In this document: piece by piece, positions 29,866 to 38,302 of the stretch
Numbering within the stretch: position 1 is the stretch's first letter
Layout of the letters: every line of letters starts with the position of its first letter
Virus record (IMG/VR): IMGVR_UViG_3300046820_002180
Span: 1 to 64,000 of that record
Length of the DNA: 64,000 nt
Origin: a virus
Strand: one strand, 5' to 3'
The notes under the pieces: model-generated
What the model was told of the DNA's origin: nothing
Databases searched by the model: none
What the model saw: the letters and a program-made list of their open reading frames with translations, nothing else
Program-made: the position numbers and the translations under genes

Positions 29866-30723
29866 ATGAATTTATTAGAAATCTCAAAAGAGATAAACAA
29901 TTTATTAGAAGAAAGAAGAAAAGATTTAGAACTGTCATTCATAGAAGAAGAGCACATCTACTATATGAAGGATACTAATGGTGTGTTAAGAAAAACATTC
30001 CCATCTGTATCTAAAGTTGTTAAGAAATTTCATAAGTCATTTGACGCTGAGGGGACCTCATTAAGAATGTGTAATGGGGACCCCATAGCCGCTAAAGAAT
30101 TACAAGAACAATGGAAAGCGACCGGTCTTTATGCAACAAATATGGGTAGTCGTGTTCACTTCGAATTGGAGAGTGATTTAGTTGAGAGACTTGAAAACTA
30201 CAAAGAAGTTCGTAAACCAATATTTGAATGTGACGAAGCTCAACTTACTAAGAGTGACAATATGATTGTTGCAGGTAAACAATTTCTCGACCTAATGTTA
30301 GAGAGAGGTGCAGTTCTTATCGATACTGAAATTGTTTTAGGTGATAATGAATTAGGATATACAGGACAACCTGATAAGATATGGTTAATGAGTAACAAAG
30401 AAGGTACGGACTTTGGAATTGTTGTTACCGATTGGAAAACAAACCAACCTAAGAACTTTGAAGTACAACATTACACGGGTAGAATGTACCCACCATTCCA
30501 AGAATATCACGATACCGCATTAGGTCACTATTATATTCAACTTCCACTTTATGCGAGGTTATTGATTAAGATGTTAAAAGGAACAAAGTATGAGAACATT
30601 AAATTATTGGGGTGTGTGATTGTTTTATTAAAAGAAGACGGCACATTCGTTGAATACAAAGTTCCACCACAAATTAATAACACACTCCTTCAAATGGATT
30701 TAACAAAATACACTAAAAAATGA
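29866..30723 (+). CDS. PD-(D/E)XK nuclease, RecB/Cas4-like
   Basis: 285 residues. Core motifs: ELGYTGQPDKIWL (about 162-174) and VVTDWKTNQ (about 186-194) supply the D...D-x-K triad; GHYYIQLPLYARLL (about 220-233) is the QxxxY motif of RecB-type nucleases. The 70-residue N-terminus contains a PSVSKVVKKFH element seen in phage exonucleases of this group. It lies one base after the primase gene, and its stop overlaps the gp47-like start (ATGA), so it probably works in end processing together with gp46/gp47. Confidence 0.85.
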   Translation: MNLLEISKEINNLLEERRKDLELSFIEEEHIYYMKDTNGVLRKTFPSVSKVVKKFHKSFDAEGTSLRMCNGDPIAAKELQEQWKATGLYATNMGSRVHFELESDLVERLENYKEVRKPIFECDEAQLTKSDNMIVAGKQFLDLMLERGAVLIDTEIVLGDNELGYTGQPDKIWLMSNKEGTDFGIVVTDWKTNQPKNFEVQHYTGRMYPPFQEYHDTALGHYYIQLPLYARLLIKMLKGTKYENIKLLGCVIVLLKEDGTFVEYKVPPQINNTLLQMDLTKYTKK

Positions 30724-31538
30724 TTAAGAAAATAATTCACATTGCTGACATTCATATTCGTACAATTCAATTGCACGATTTGTATAGAGAACAATTTGAA
30801 ACATTAATTGATGAGATACGAGAACATAATATCGTGTGGCATCAAGAAGGTATTCAGTATGAAGAAATTCGTATAGTTGTTGCAGGGGACATAGCGCATC
30901 AGAAAATAAATATTTCTAATGAACAGTTATTATTAACAAGTTGGTTCCTAAAAGAATTATCCAAATATGGCAAAGTTGTAATTATACCAGGTAATCACGA
31001 TTTCTTGGAAAATAATACACAACGTATGGATAGTATAACACCAGTAGTTCAGTTATTAGACGACCCAACTATTGTTTATTATAAAGATAGTGGTGTTTAT
31101 AATGATGAGAATGTTAATTGGGTCGTGTATTCATTGTATCAACATAATACAAGACCTGAATTTGAAAAAGAAGAAGGTAAATTTCACATAGGATTATTTC
31201 ACGGACCAATTCAAGGACTATCAACTGATATGGGATTTGAATTTGAAGATGCATATGACCAATTAAACTTTGTAGGATTGGATTTATTGTTATGTGGTGA
31301 CATTCATAAGAGACAAACATTCACATTACCCGAAGGTGGTAAAGCGGTTATGATTGGTAGTCTAATTCAACAAAACTTTGGTGAAACAATTAAACATCAC
31401 GGTTATGGAATTTATGATATGGGAAAGAATGAATATACATTTCACGATTTACCAACCGAACAACCATATATGCATTTTAAAATAACAGATATAAACAATA
31501 TTGAAAATGAACAAGAGGAACTTGTTAACCTTGGGTGA
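30720..31538 (+). CDS. gp47: Recombination nuclease subunit, T4 gp47/Mre11/SbcD-like
   Basis: 272 residues with the calcineurin-like phosphoesterase motifs in order: D10-I-H12, GD57 (VVAGDIAH), GNHD (91-94), GLFHGP, and GDIHKRQ. It forms a nuclease-ATPase complex with the gp46-like protein at 34518 to resect DNA ends for recombination-dependent replication. It is shorter than T4 gp47 (about 340), lacking most of the C-terminal region that binds the partner. In T4 the two genes are nearly adjacent; here about 3 kb of other genes separates them. Confidence 0.92.
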   Translation: MIKKIIHIADIHIRTIQLHDLYREQFETLIDEIREHNIVWHQEGIQYEEIRIVVAGDIAHQKINISNEQLLLTSWFLKELSKYGKVVIIPGNHDFLENNTQRMDSITPVVQLLDDPTIVYYKDSGVYNDENVNWVVYSLYQHNTRPEFEKEEGKFHIGLFHGPIQGLSTDMGFEFEDAYDQLNFVGLDLLLCGDIHKRQTFTLPEGGKAVMIGSLIQQNFGETIKHHGYGIYDMGKNEYTFHDLPTEQPYMHFKITDINNIENEQEELVNLG

Positions 31539-31959
31539 TGAGTTTCTTGAGTATTGTCGATTGAATGACATCAAAGATGTTGAGAAATTGGCAAAAGAAA
31601 CATTTCAAAGGGGTTTCACTATATTGAAGTATGGTGAGACCCCATATGGTATTAAAGGAAATGAAAAGATAGTTGAGAAAGAAGTAATTAAAGAGGTCAT
31701 CGTTGAAAAAGAAATACTCGTTGAAAAAATTGTTGAAGTTATAAAAGAAGTTCCTGTTGAAATAAAAGGAGAAACTCAAATCATAACTAAAGAAGTTATC
31801 AAAGAGGTTACTGTAACAGATAATGTTGAAATTGAAAGATTGAGAGAGGAGATTAGTAAACTAAAAGAAGAGAATAATAAAATGAACGAAGCGTTAAATA
31901 AATTTAACAAGGCAACGTTTATGAAAAATAGCGATTTGAATACACTTTATGGCGAATAA
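31507..31959 (+). CDS. Coiled-coil protein of unknown function
   Basis: 150 residues from the ATG at 31507 (a TTG two codons earlier is possible). It overlaps the end of the gp47-like gene by 32 nt and the next gene by 11 nt. The N-terminal 45 residues are probably a small helical domain (LGDEFLEYCRLNDIKDVEKL). Then comes a repeated Glu-Lys-Val pattern (EKEVIKEVIVEKEILVEKIV) and a C-terminal leucine-zipper-like coiled coil (IERLREEISKLKEENNKM). No enzyme motif. Probably an oligomeric adaptor; the overlap suggests expression with gp47. Confidence 0.6.
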   Translation: MNKRNLLTLGDEFLEYCRLNDIKDVEKLAKETFQRGFTILKYGETPYGIKGNEKIVEKEVIKEVIVEKEILVEKIVEVIKEVPVEIKGETQIITKEVIKEVTVTDNVEIERLREEISKLKEENNKMNEALNKFNKATFMKNSDLNTLYGE

Positions 31960-33190
31960 GTTTAACATTGGATTTATTGGTTTAGGTAAATTAGGTTTAC
32001 CCTGTGCATTAGCAATTGATAACAAAGGTCACCAAGTATGGGGATATGATATTGATAAAAATGTTGTTGAAATACTCGAAAAAAAGAAATTAACATACCT
32101 TGAGGAGGGTGCAGATGAATTATTAAAAACACATAACATTAACTTCGGTGGTATTAGTGAAGTCGTTAAAAATAGTGATATCATATTTGTACCAATTCAA
32201 ACCCCACACGATTATAAATTTGAAGGGTGTACAAGAATACCCGAAGAAAGAGCTGATTTTGATTACGAACCTTTAAAAAGAGGTATTGAATCACTATCAA
32301 CCGAGATACGAAAACAATCTAATGAAAAGATTGTGGTAATAATATCAACGGTTTTACCTGGTACAATCGAAAGAGAAATTTATCCAATCATTAAAGATAA
32401 TTTCAACTTTATATTATGTTATAATCCATATTTTATTGCTATGGGTACCACCATTCAAGACTTCTTAAATCCTGAATTTATTTTGTTTGGTTCTGAAGAT
32501 AAAAGAGCATCGAAATTACTTAAGAATTTTTATGAAACTATACACGATAAACCTTTTTATCAGACATCTATTAAAAATGCGGAATTAATTAAAGTTTCAT
32601 ATAATACTTTTATTGGTATGAAGATAGTCTTCACCAATACCATTATGGAAATATGTCACAAAACGGGAGCAAATGTGGATGAAGTGATGGGTGGATTGAA
32701 GTTGGCAAATAACAGATTAATTTCTACCAAATATTTAAATGGAGGAATGGGAGATGGAGGAGGATGTCACCCAAGAGACAATATTGCAATGAGTTGGTTG
32801 GCGAATAAATTAAATCTATCCCACAATTTTTTTGAAGACATTATGGAAGCAAGAGAAGAACAAACAGAATTCTTAATTGAATTATTAACACAACAACCAG
32901 GACCTTATACCATCTTGGGTAAAACATTTAAAGAAAATACGAATTTAATATTGGGTTCACCTTCGATGTTGTTAGCAAATATGTTAACAGAGCAAGGAAT
33001 TAAATTTAATCATTACGACCCATTCGTTGATGAGGTTGAACCATATTTTGAAAAGGGTACCTACATAGTTACAGTTCCACACGAACAATTCAGAACCTTT
33101 GGTTTTCCTGATGGGTCAATCGTTATTGATGTGTGGAGAGTAATGGAAATTAATAACCCTAATGTTACACACATTAAAGTAGGTAATTAA
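31949..33190 (+). CDS. UDP-glucose/GDP-mannose dehydrogenase family protein
   Basis: 413 residues. N-terminal NAD-binding Rossmann motif GFIGLGKLGLP (residues 8-18); central YNPYFIAMGTTIQDFLNPEF region; catalytic Cys in GGGCHPRDN (about residue 273); C-terminal UDP-binding domain (YDPFVDEV). All hallmarks of the NAD-dependent four-electron oxidation of a nucleotide sugar to a uronic acid are present. Such products feed capsule, LPS or glycan synthesis, so it may alter the host surface or supply phage glycosylation. It is an auxiliary metabolic gene placed within the recombination cluster. Which sugar nucleotide is used cannot be told. Confidence 0.88.
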   Translation: MANKFNIGFIGLGKLGLPCALAIDNKGHQVWGYDIDKNVVEILEKKKLTYLEEGADELLKTHNINFGGISEVVKNSDIIFVPIQTPHDYKFEGCTRIPEERADFDYEPLKRGIESLSTEIRKQSNEKIVVIISTVLPGTIEREIYPIIKDNFNFILCYNPYFIAMGTTIQDFLNPEFILFGSEDKRASKLLKNFYETIHDKPFYQTSIKNAELIKVSYNTFIGMKIVFTNTIMEICHKTGANVDEVMGGLKLANNRLISTKYLNGGMGDGGGCHPRDNIAMSWLANKLNLSHNFFEDIMEAREEQTEFLIELLTQQPGPYTILGKTFKENTNLILGSPSMLLANMLTEQGIKFNHYDPFVDEVEPYFEKGTYIVTVPHEQFRTFGFPDGSIVIDVWRVMEINNPNVTHIKVGN

Positions 33191-33191
33191 T

Positions 33192-33221
33192 TTTGATTTA
33201 TCCATTTTTTTAGTTATATTT
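33192..33221 (+). promoter_or_regulatory. Bacteroidota-type promoter before the 33242 gene
   Basis: TTTG (33192-33195), 19-nt spacer, then TATATTT (33215-33221) inside TAGTTATATTT; the start codon follows 20 nt later. Fits the TTTG / TAnnTTTG consensus of Bacteroidota housekeeping promoters except for the last base. Confidence 0.6.
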
Positions 33222-33241
33222 TTATAACAAAGAAAATCATT

Positions 33242-33553
33242 ATGGATAAACTTATTTTATGGGCTTTCGCGGCATATGGAATGACCTCAATCTTAGTTTG
33301 GGGTTCAATATTTGAATCAACAAGAGAATTCATTAAAAGAAAATCTAAATTTTTTGGAGACCTAATCAGTTGTACATTATGTACAAGCACTTGGGTAGGT
33401 TTCTTTATGTCAATTGTATTAGGTGGACTAATCGGACCTATTTTCGGAATAGATTGGTTTGTCGGGATTTTTTTTGACGGTATGTTTACCGCAGGTATTG
33501 TATGGGCAATTAACTCAATTATCGAATTCTTCGAAGAGAGTAGATTAAAGTAA
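33242..33553 (+). CDS. Small membrane protein with CxxCxxxW motif (DUF1360-like)
   Basis: 103 residues with two to three hydrophobic segments (about 4-22, 52-68, 72-92). Between the first and second lies LISCTLCTSTWVGFF: C44-x2-C47-x3-W51, resembling the DUF1360 membrane family known from phages and spore-formers. Function unknown. It has its own host-like promoter, suggesting early expression; a superinfection-exclusion or membrane-remodelling role is possible but unproven. Confidence 0.65.
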   Translation: MDKLILWAFAAYGMTSILVWGSIFESTREFIKRKSKFFGDLISCTLCTSTWVGFFMSIVLGGLIGPIFGIDWFVGIFFDGMFTAGIVWAINSIIEFFEESRLK

Positions 33554-33556
33554 TCT

Positions 33557-34516
33557 ATGAATTTAAAAAAAGTTGGTTATAGGGTTTTTGATTATTCGGT
33601 ACCCAAGGAATTATATTACTACGTAACTAAAGAATATTATTTACGAGAACCAAAACTATTTGAATCTTTAAAAATCAAAAGTGGTAACGATAAAAAGAAT
33701 GCTACCTATGTTGAAGTTATTAAAGGTGATAAAGATAGTTTCTTTGATTTAACACCAACCAGAAAAGAGGAGTGGGATAATGTTGTTGAGTACTTAAATG
33801 AAAAGTACGAATCACATATAAAACCACCGAAAGAAGATAAGGTTGGTGATGAAGACAAAAGAGTAAAGTTTTTTAAGAACTTAGAAAAAAACGCCAAATC
33901 AAATTCTATCTTAGGTAGACTCCTACATTTTAATCCAATCAATGAAGAAGGTGTTAGTGAATTAATAACTTTTGATGAGATTAAAAAACATCCTGATTTC
34001 GGTAAAACCAATAAAGACGATAGTTGTATCCCAAACAACGGTACAGGTTGGAACAGAACAGTTGAGAAGTATTTTAAATTTACATTAGTTAGAGATAAAG
34101 GGAAAACGGTAGCATTTAAATTTGATGGATATAATTTCGACTATTCACATAAAAATCGATATATTCGTAAAGATATTAGAAAGGCGTTAGAACACGGTAG
34201 ATGTTCTCATTGTGGTGTGAAGGGAAAGAAAATGGAGATAGACCACAAAAATGGTAGGTACAATGACGAGAATGTTTTGAGTTCTGACACACAAAACCTA
34301 TCCGACTTTCAACCATTATGTGGTAATTGTAATAAATTAAAAAGAAGTGCTTGTAAAAAGTGCAAAGAGACAGGACTTAGGTATGATGCACAATTCTTAG
34401 GTTATCCGTTCTCACAATTGGAAGGTGACGCAGTTTATAACGATGAGTTAGGTTGTTCAGGATGTTACCTTTTTGATTGTATGGTTTGGAAATTCAATTG
34501 TGTAAAAAATAATTAA
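33557..34516 (+). CDS. HNH nuclease with Cys clusters
   Basis: 319 residues. The N-terminal 200 residues have no recognised domain. The C-terminal third has HNH/zinc features: GRCSHCG, then MEIDHKNGRYND, NLSDFQPLCGNCNKLK and CKKCKETG, finally CSGC. Two or more Cys pairs around the DH-N core suggest a zinc-stabilised beta-beta-alpha-metal nuclease. The long N-terminal part and the following RYDAQFLGYPF segment are more like HNH restriction-type enzymes than like short homing nucleases. It starts 3 nt after the membrane gene and ends 1 nt before gp46, so it is fully integrated in the operon. Target unknown. Confidence 0.7.
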   Translation: MNLKKVGYRVFDYSVPKELYYYVTKEYYLREPKLFESLKIKSGNDKKNATYVEVIKGDKDSFFDLTPTRKEEWDNVVEYLNEKYESHIKPPKEDKVGDEDKRVKFFKNLEKNAKSNSILGRLLHFNPINEEGVSELITFDEIKKHPDFGKTNKDDSCIPNNGTGWNRTVEKYFKFTLVRDKGKTVAFKFDGYNFDYSHKNRYIRKDIRKALEHGRCSHCGVKGKKMEIDHKNGRYNDENVLSSDTQNLSDFQPLCGNCNKLKRSACKKCKETGLRYDAQFLGYPFSQLEGDAVYNDELGCSGCYLFDCMVWKFNCVKNN

Positions 34517-34517
34517 T

Positions 34518-36854
34518 ATGGCAAATCCGTTTATTAAAGTAGAGTGGGAAGACACACCAGAAAATCTTACCCAAGAAAGAATCAAGAGAGTTAAAAGTTA
34601 TTTCGAAAAGAAATACAACTCCACTAATGTTAAGATTGTAACAAAGATTGTTTCGAACGTTCTCCATACACAATTGAGGACACTCGAAGCAACAGATAGT
34701 ATTTTGGACCATCAATATCAAAAGAATATTGTTAAAGAGTTCGTTACTGAGAATGACCTTAACGTTAAGTGGGATTTACTTAATAGGTTAGATGATAAGG
34801 TAAATGCTGAAGTAGATAAGTCAAATCAAAACAAAGTACGTTATAATAAGTGGTTCATTAAAAAAGTAGAGTTCTCTAACTTTTTATCTTTTGGTGAAGA
34901 TAATGTAATTGAATTCGATAACTTAGATGGAATCACAGTAATCGAATCAACACCGAGAAACTTTGGAGGTAAATCTACGGCAACTGTCGATTTATTAATG
35001 TTCTTATTTTTTAACACAACAACTAAGACTAAAACTAATATTGAAGTATTCAATAAATTTAGTGACAAGGACGAAGTAAAAGTAAAAGGTTATGTAACTA
35101 TCGATGGTGAAAATTATATAATTTCAAGAAGTGTAACAAGAAAGAAAACTAAAGCGGGTGAGTACACAGTTAAGAGTGATTTGGAATTCTTTAAAGTAAG
35201 TGAAGATGGAACGGTATCGAATTTAGCTGGTGAACAAAGAAGAGAAACAGAAACATTTATATCCTCGGCAATTGGAAGTCAGGAAGATTTCCTATCAACA
35301 ATATTAACGACAGGATATAACTTAGAAGAATTAATCGAATCTAAACCAACTGCTAGAGGTCAAATCCTTACAAAGTTTTTAGGGTTGGAGAGTTTAAAAC
35401 AGAAAGAAGATATCTGTAAAGAAATGTACAGTGATTGGTCTAAGAAATTAGTATCAAACACATACAACGTAAAAGATTTGGAAGATACGAATGTTACATT
35501 ACAGGAAAGTATTTCTAATTCAGAGAATGAAATTGTAAGGTTAACAACTTTTTTAGAGGAAACAGAAAAGTCACTGAAAAAATTAGAAGAGAAACGTGAC
35601 GAAAAATTAAGTTCTAAGAATAACGACGTTGACCAAGAACTAATAAGAACGAATCCTACTTTACTAAGAGGTGAAATCGACGCATTAGTTCTTAAAAGAA
35701 ATCAAAGTCAATCAGGTGCCGATGGTGTAGACGTAAAAGAACCGTCAACATATTATCACGAAGACCAACATAAGGAACTTAAGAGTGAAATGTCCAAACT
35801 TCAAGGAGTTGAATTTGCTCTCAAGTATGAGAAATCAGAAAAAGAAAAGTTAATTAAACAATTAACTGAAGGAACCATTTGTCCAACCTGTAAAAGAGCA
35901 TTGGATGAAGTTGACCATACTGACGAGATTGAAGAAATTAAAAAACAAATTGAACAAATTGATAAAGACCTCGAAACCAATCAAACTGAGTTTACAACAC
36001 TGAAAGAACAATCAGATGGTTTAGAATCTCTTAAAAATGAATTTGACAATTACGAAAGAAATAAACTTCGTAAAGCGAGATTTGAATTGGAAGTTGAACA
36101 AAGACAACTTGAAATTGATTCAAAACAAGCGAAGTTGAATAACTACGATAACAACAAAAAGAAGTTAGACGAGAATCAAAGAATTGATATTGAGGTTACA
36201 GGATTAAGAACTAAAATTGAAACAGCAAATGCAGACATTAGAGTTACCAATCAATCAATTGAAAGACATAATGGAAACATCACATTATCTACCGAGAAGA
36301 TTGGGGTTAACAACGAACTAATCAAAAAGATTAAAAGTGAAGAGGAATTAATCTATGTGTTTAAAACTTACTTAACTATATTTGGTAAGAACGGAATTTC
36401 AAAAGTGATTATTAAAAATATGATTCCATTATTGAATCAAGAACTTTATAGATTACTATCTGATAGTTGTTACTTCACTTTAGAATTAAACATCAATGAT
36501 AAGAATGAATTGGAGTTCTTAATGATTGATAATGAAACAAGAGTGGTTAAACCATTATCAAGTGGTTCAGGATATGAAAGAACAATATCGTCTTTGGCCA
36601 TTAGAAGTGTATTGACCAAAATATCATCATTACCTAAACCTAATATTGTAGTAATGGACGAGGTGTTTGGTAAGATAGCGGATGACAACCTCGAGATGGT
36701 AGGGGAATTCTTCAAGAAAATCAAAAATTATTTTGAACATATATTAGTTATTTCTCATAACCCACTGATAAGGAACTGGTCTGACAATATCATTATGGTT
36801 AAAAAAGATGACAATATATCCTCTGTTGAATTTATCACCACTAAAATTTCTTAA
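34518..36854 (+). CDS. gp46: Recombination ATPase subunit, T4 gp46/Rad50/SbcC-like
   Basis: 778 residues. ABC-type ATPase split by a long coiled coil: P-loop region TPRNFGGKST (about residues 147-156), coiled-coil arms, zinc hook CPTC (about 455-458), signature LSSGSGYERTISSLAIRS, and Walker B IVVMDEVFG. It pairs with the gp47-like nuclease. Two oddities: an N-terminal extension of about 110 residues before the usual first strand (KKVEFSNFLSFGEDNVIEFD), and a P-loop where Pro replaces the first canonical Gly. The extension has a helical, charged composition and could be a fused regulator. Confidence 0.92.
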   Translation: MANPFIKVEWEDTPENLTQERIKRVKSYFEKKYNSTNVKIVTKIVSNVLHTQLRTLEATDSILDHQYQKNIVKEFVTENDLNVKWDLLNRLDDKVNAEVDKSNQNKVRYNKWFIKKVEFSNFLSFGEDNVIEFDNLDGITVIESTPRNFGGKSTATVDLLMFLFFNTTTKTKTNIEVFNKFSDKDEVKVKGYVTIDGENYIISRSVTRKKTKAGEYTVKSDLEFFKVSEDGTVSNLAGEQRRETETFISSAIGSQEDFLSTILTTGYNLEELIESKPTARGQILTKFLGLESLKQKEDICKEMYSDWSKKLVSNTYNVKDLEDTNVTLQESISNSENEIVRLTTFLEETEKSLKKLEEKRDEKLSSKNNDVDQELIRTNPTLLRGEIDALVLKRNQSQSGADGVDVKEPSTYYHEDQHKELKSEMSKLQGVEFALKYEKSEKEKLIKQLTEGTICPTCKRALDEVDHTDEIEEIKKQIEQIDKDLETNQTEFTTLKEQSDGLESLKNEFDNYERNKLRKARFELEVEQRQLEIDSKQAKLNNYDNNKKKLDENQRIDIEVTGLRTKIETANADIRVTNQSIERHNGNITLSTEKIGVNNELIKKIKSEEELIYVFKTYLTIFGKNGISKVIIKNMIPLLNQELYRLLSDSCYFTLELNINDKNELEFLMIDNETRVVKPLSSGSGYERTISSLAIRSVLTKISSLPKPNIVVMDEVFGKIADDNLEMVGEFFKKIKNYFEHILVISHNPLIRNWSDNIIMVKKDDNISSVEFITTKIS

Positions 36855-36892
36855 TTTCGTTTAAATTTCTTAATTTTATAAAAAAACTTATT

Positions 36893-37570
36893 ATGACTCC
36901 GAAGGAATACAACAGCTTTGGTCTATACGCAAAAGACCGTGGGATTAGCTCACTAACATTACACAATTTCAATAAAGGAATTGAAAACAGTTTAACTCCT
37001 TATATTTTGGAGGAGAGACAAATGAACGTAACCGCTATGGATGTGTTCTCTCGTTTAATGATGGAACGTATCATTTGGGTAGCTGGAGAGGTAAATGACC
37101 ATATGTCAACCGTTGTACAAGCTCAATTAATGTTCTTGGACAGTATCGACCACAATGACATCACAATGCACATTGACAGTCCTGGTGGGTCTGTAAAGTC
37201 AGGTTTATCAATGGTAAACGTTATGGATTATATTAAGTCAGATATTAGAACTATTTGTACGGGTATGGCTGCGTCTATGGGTTCAGTTCTATTAGGTGCT
37301 GGTACTAAAGGTAAACGTAGTTCATTGGAAGATTCTGAGATTATGTTACACCAATCATCAGGAGGTGCTGTTGGGAACATCCAAGACGCTGAAATCACTA
37401 TGGTTTGGTGGAAAAGAAAAAATGATAGATTATTTGAACTCTTGGGTCAATATTGTGGTAAAACCACAGAACAGGTTAAAACCGATGCCACAAGGGATTT
37501 ATGGTTATCGGCTCAAGAAGCACTAGATTACGGACTAATCGATGAGGTAGTCAAAAAGAAACAAAAGTAA
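36893..37570 (+). CDS. clpP: ClpP-like serine protease
   Basis: 225 residues, close to bacterial ClpP with a slightly longer N-terminus. The catalytic triad is intact: S128 in GMAASMGS, H153 in IMLHQSSGG, D202 in TRDLWLSAQEALDYGLID. HIDSPGGSV (93-101) is the conserved strand that holds the substrate. ClpP forms a 14-subunit barrel fed by a Clp ATPase; no ClpX/A is seen here, so it may use host unfoldases, replace host ClpP, or act as a prohead-type protease. It follows gp46 after a 38-nt gap and ends at a terminator. Confidence 0.92.
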   Translation: MTPKEYNSFGLYAKDRGISSLTLHNFNKGIENSLTPYILEERQMNVTAMDVFSRLMMERIIWVAGEVNDHMSTVVQAQLMFLDSIDHNDITMHIDSPGGSVKSGLSMVNVMDYIKSDIRTICTGMAASMGSVLLGAGTKGKRSSLEDSEIMLHQSSGGAVGNIQDAEITMVWWKRKNDRLFELLGQYCGKTTEQVKTDATRDLWLSAQEALDYGLIDEVVKKKQK

Positions 37571-37575
37571 TGTAA

Positions 37576-37600
37576 AAGGGGACTAATAGTCCCCTTCTTC
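37576..37600 (+). terminator. Hairpin terminator after clpP
   Basis: AAGGGGACT / AGTCCCCTT around AAT, followed by a weak CTTC tract instead of a full T run; strong stem, moderate terminator. Confidence 0.75.
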
Positions 37601-37601
37601 A

Positions 37602-37609
37602 TATTTATA
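37602..37609 (+). promoter_or_regulatory. TATTTATA element before the envelope-protein cluster
   Basis: Perfect TATTTATA directly after the clpP terminator, 13 nt before the ATG at 37623. Confidence 0.55.
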
Positions 37610-37622
37610 GTAAAAGAATAAT

Positions 37623-37967
37623 ATGAAGATTAATAAGACCGACATTCTATTGATTTTAATCGTAATTCTGGCGGGTTATAGTATCTTTCAAATGAAAGGG
37701 ATTAAAACTGACGTTGCAGGGTATAACGCTAAAATCGATTCAATCCAAAATGAGATTGATTCCGTTCAGTTAGAAAATGTAAAAATATCTGAACAAATTG
37801 TTACCATCGATAAGGAAATCGACGTGGTTGACAAGAACATAAACAATGTTACAAAAAACATAACAATCATTAAAAAACAAACCGATGAAAAAATTGATTC
37901 TGTTAACAATTATAACTTTAGTGACCTTGAAAAGTTTTTCACAGACCGTTACAAAGACAAATATTGA
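37623..37967 (+). CDS. Membrane-anchored coiled-coil protein (spanin-like candidate)
   Basis: 114 residues: N-terminal membrane segment (TDILLILIVILAGYSIFQM, residues 6-24) and a long heptad-bearing region (IDSIQNEIDSVQLENVKI and so on) to the end. This is the build of an inner-membrane spanin (Rz type) or a phage periplasmic coiled-coil protein. Its last 83 nt overlap the next gene in another frame, as Rz/Rz1 pairs often do. No lysis enzyme is adjacent, so the role is inference. Confidence 0.55.
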   Translation: MKINKTDILLILIVILAGYSIFQMKGIKTDVAGYNAKIDSIQNEIDSVQLENVKISEQIVTIDKEIDVVDKNINNVTKNITIIKKQTDEKIDSVNNYNFSDLEKFFTDRYKDKY

Positions 37968-38301
37968 TACTTTGGTACCTTTAAAAGTACCCGTGGCTAA
38001 ACTTGTAATTAAAGACCTAATCAAAGGTGACGGTGCTGCTATTGAAATAAACGAACTCAACAAGGTTATCGGACTTAAAGATGAACAAATCAATTTGTTT
38101 AAACAAAAAGATACTCTTAAAGACCAAAAGATTTCTAATCTTGAATTAATAATAACCAAAAAAGACCAACAATTCGATTTGGAACGTGCGAAATCTGAAA
38201 GTCTATTAAAAGAACTTAAAGGTCAAAGAAGAAAGACATTTCTTTTTAAAGTCGGTTCATTTGTTGGTGTAATAGCAACATCGATGCTTTTATTAAAGTA
38301 A
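37885..38301 (+). CDS. Exported coiled-coil protein with C-terminal membrane segment
   Basis: 138 residues. It starts with a signal peptide (MKKLILLTIITLVTLKSFSQ, likely cleaved after SFSQ, a pattern typical of flavobacteria), has a coiled-coil middle (LKDEQINLFKQKDTLKDQK) and a C-terminal hydrophobic stretch (VGSFVGVIATSMLLL). It begins inside the preceding gene and its stop is one base before the next start. Likely acts in the periplasm, possibly as partner of the 37623 protein. Confidence 0.6.
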   Translation: MKKLILLTIITLVTLKSFSQTVTKTNIDTLVPLKVPVAKLVIKDLIKGDGAAIEINELNKVIGLKDEQINLFKQKDTLKDQKISNLELIITKKDQQFDLERAKSESLLKELKGQRRKTFLFKVGSFVGVIATSMLLLK

Positions 38302-38302
38302 A

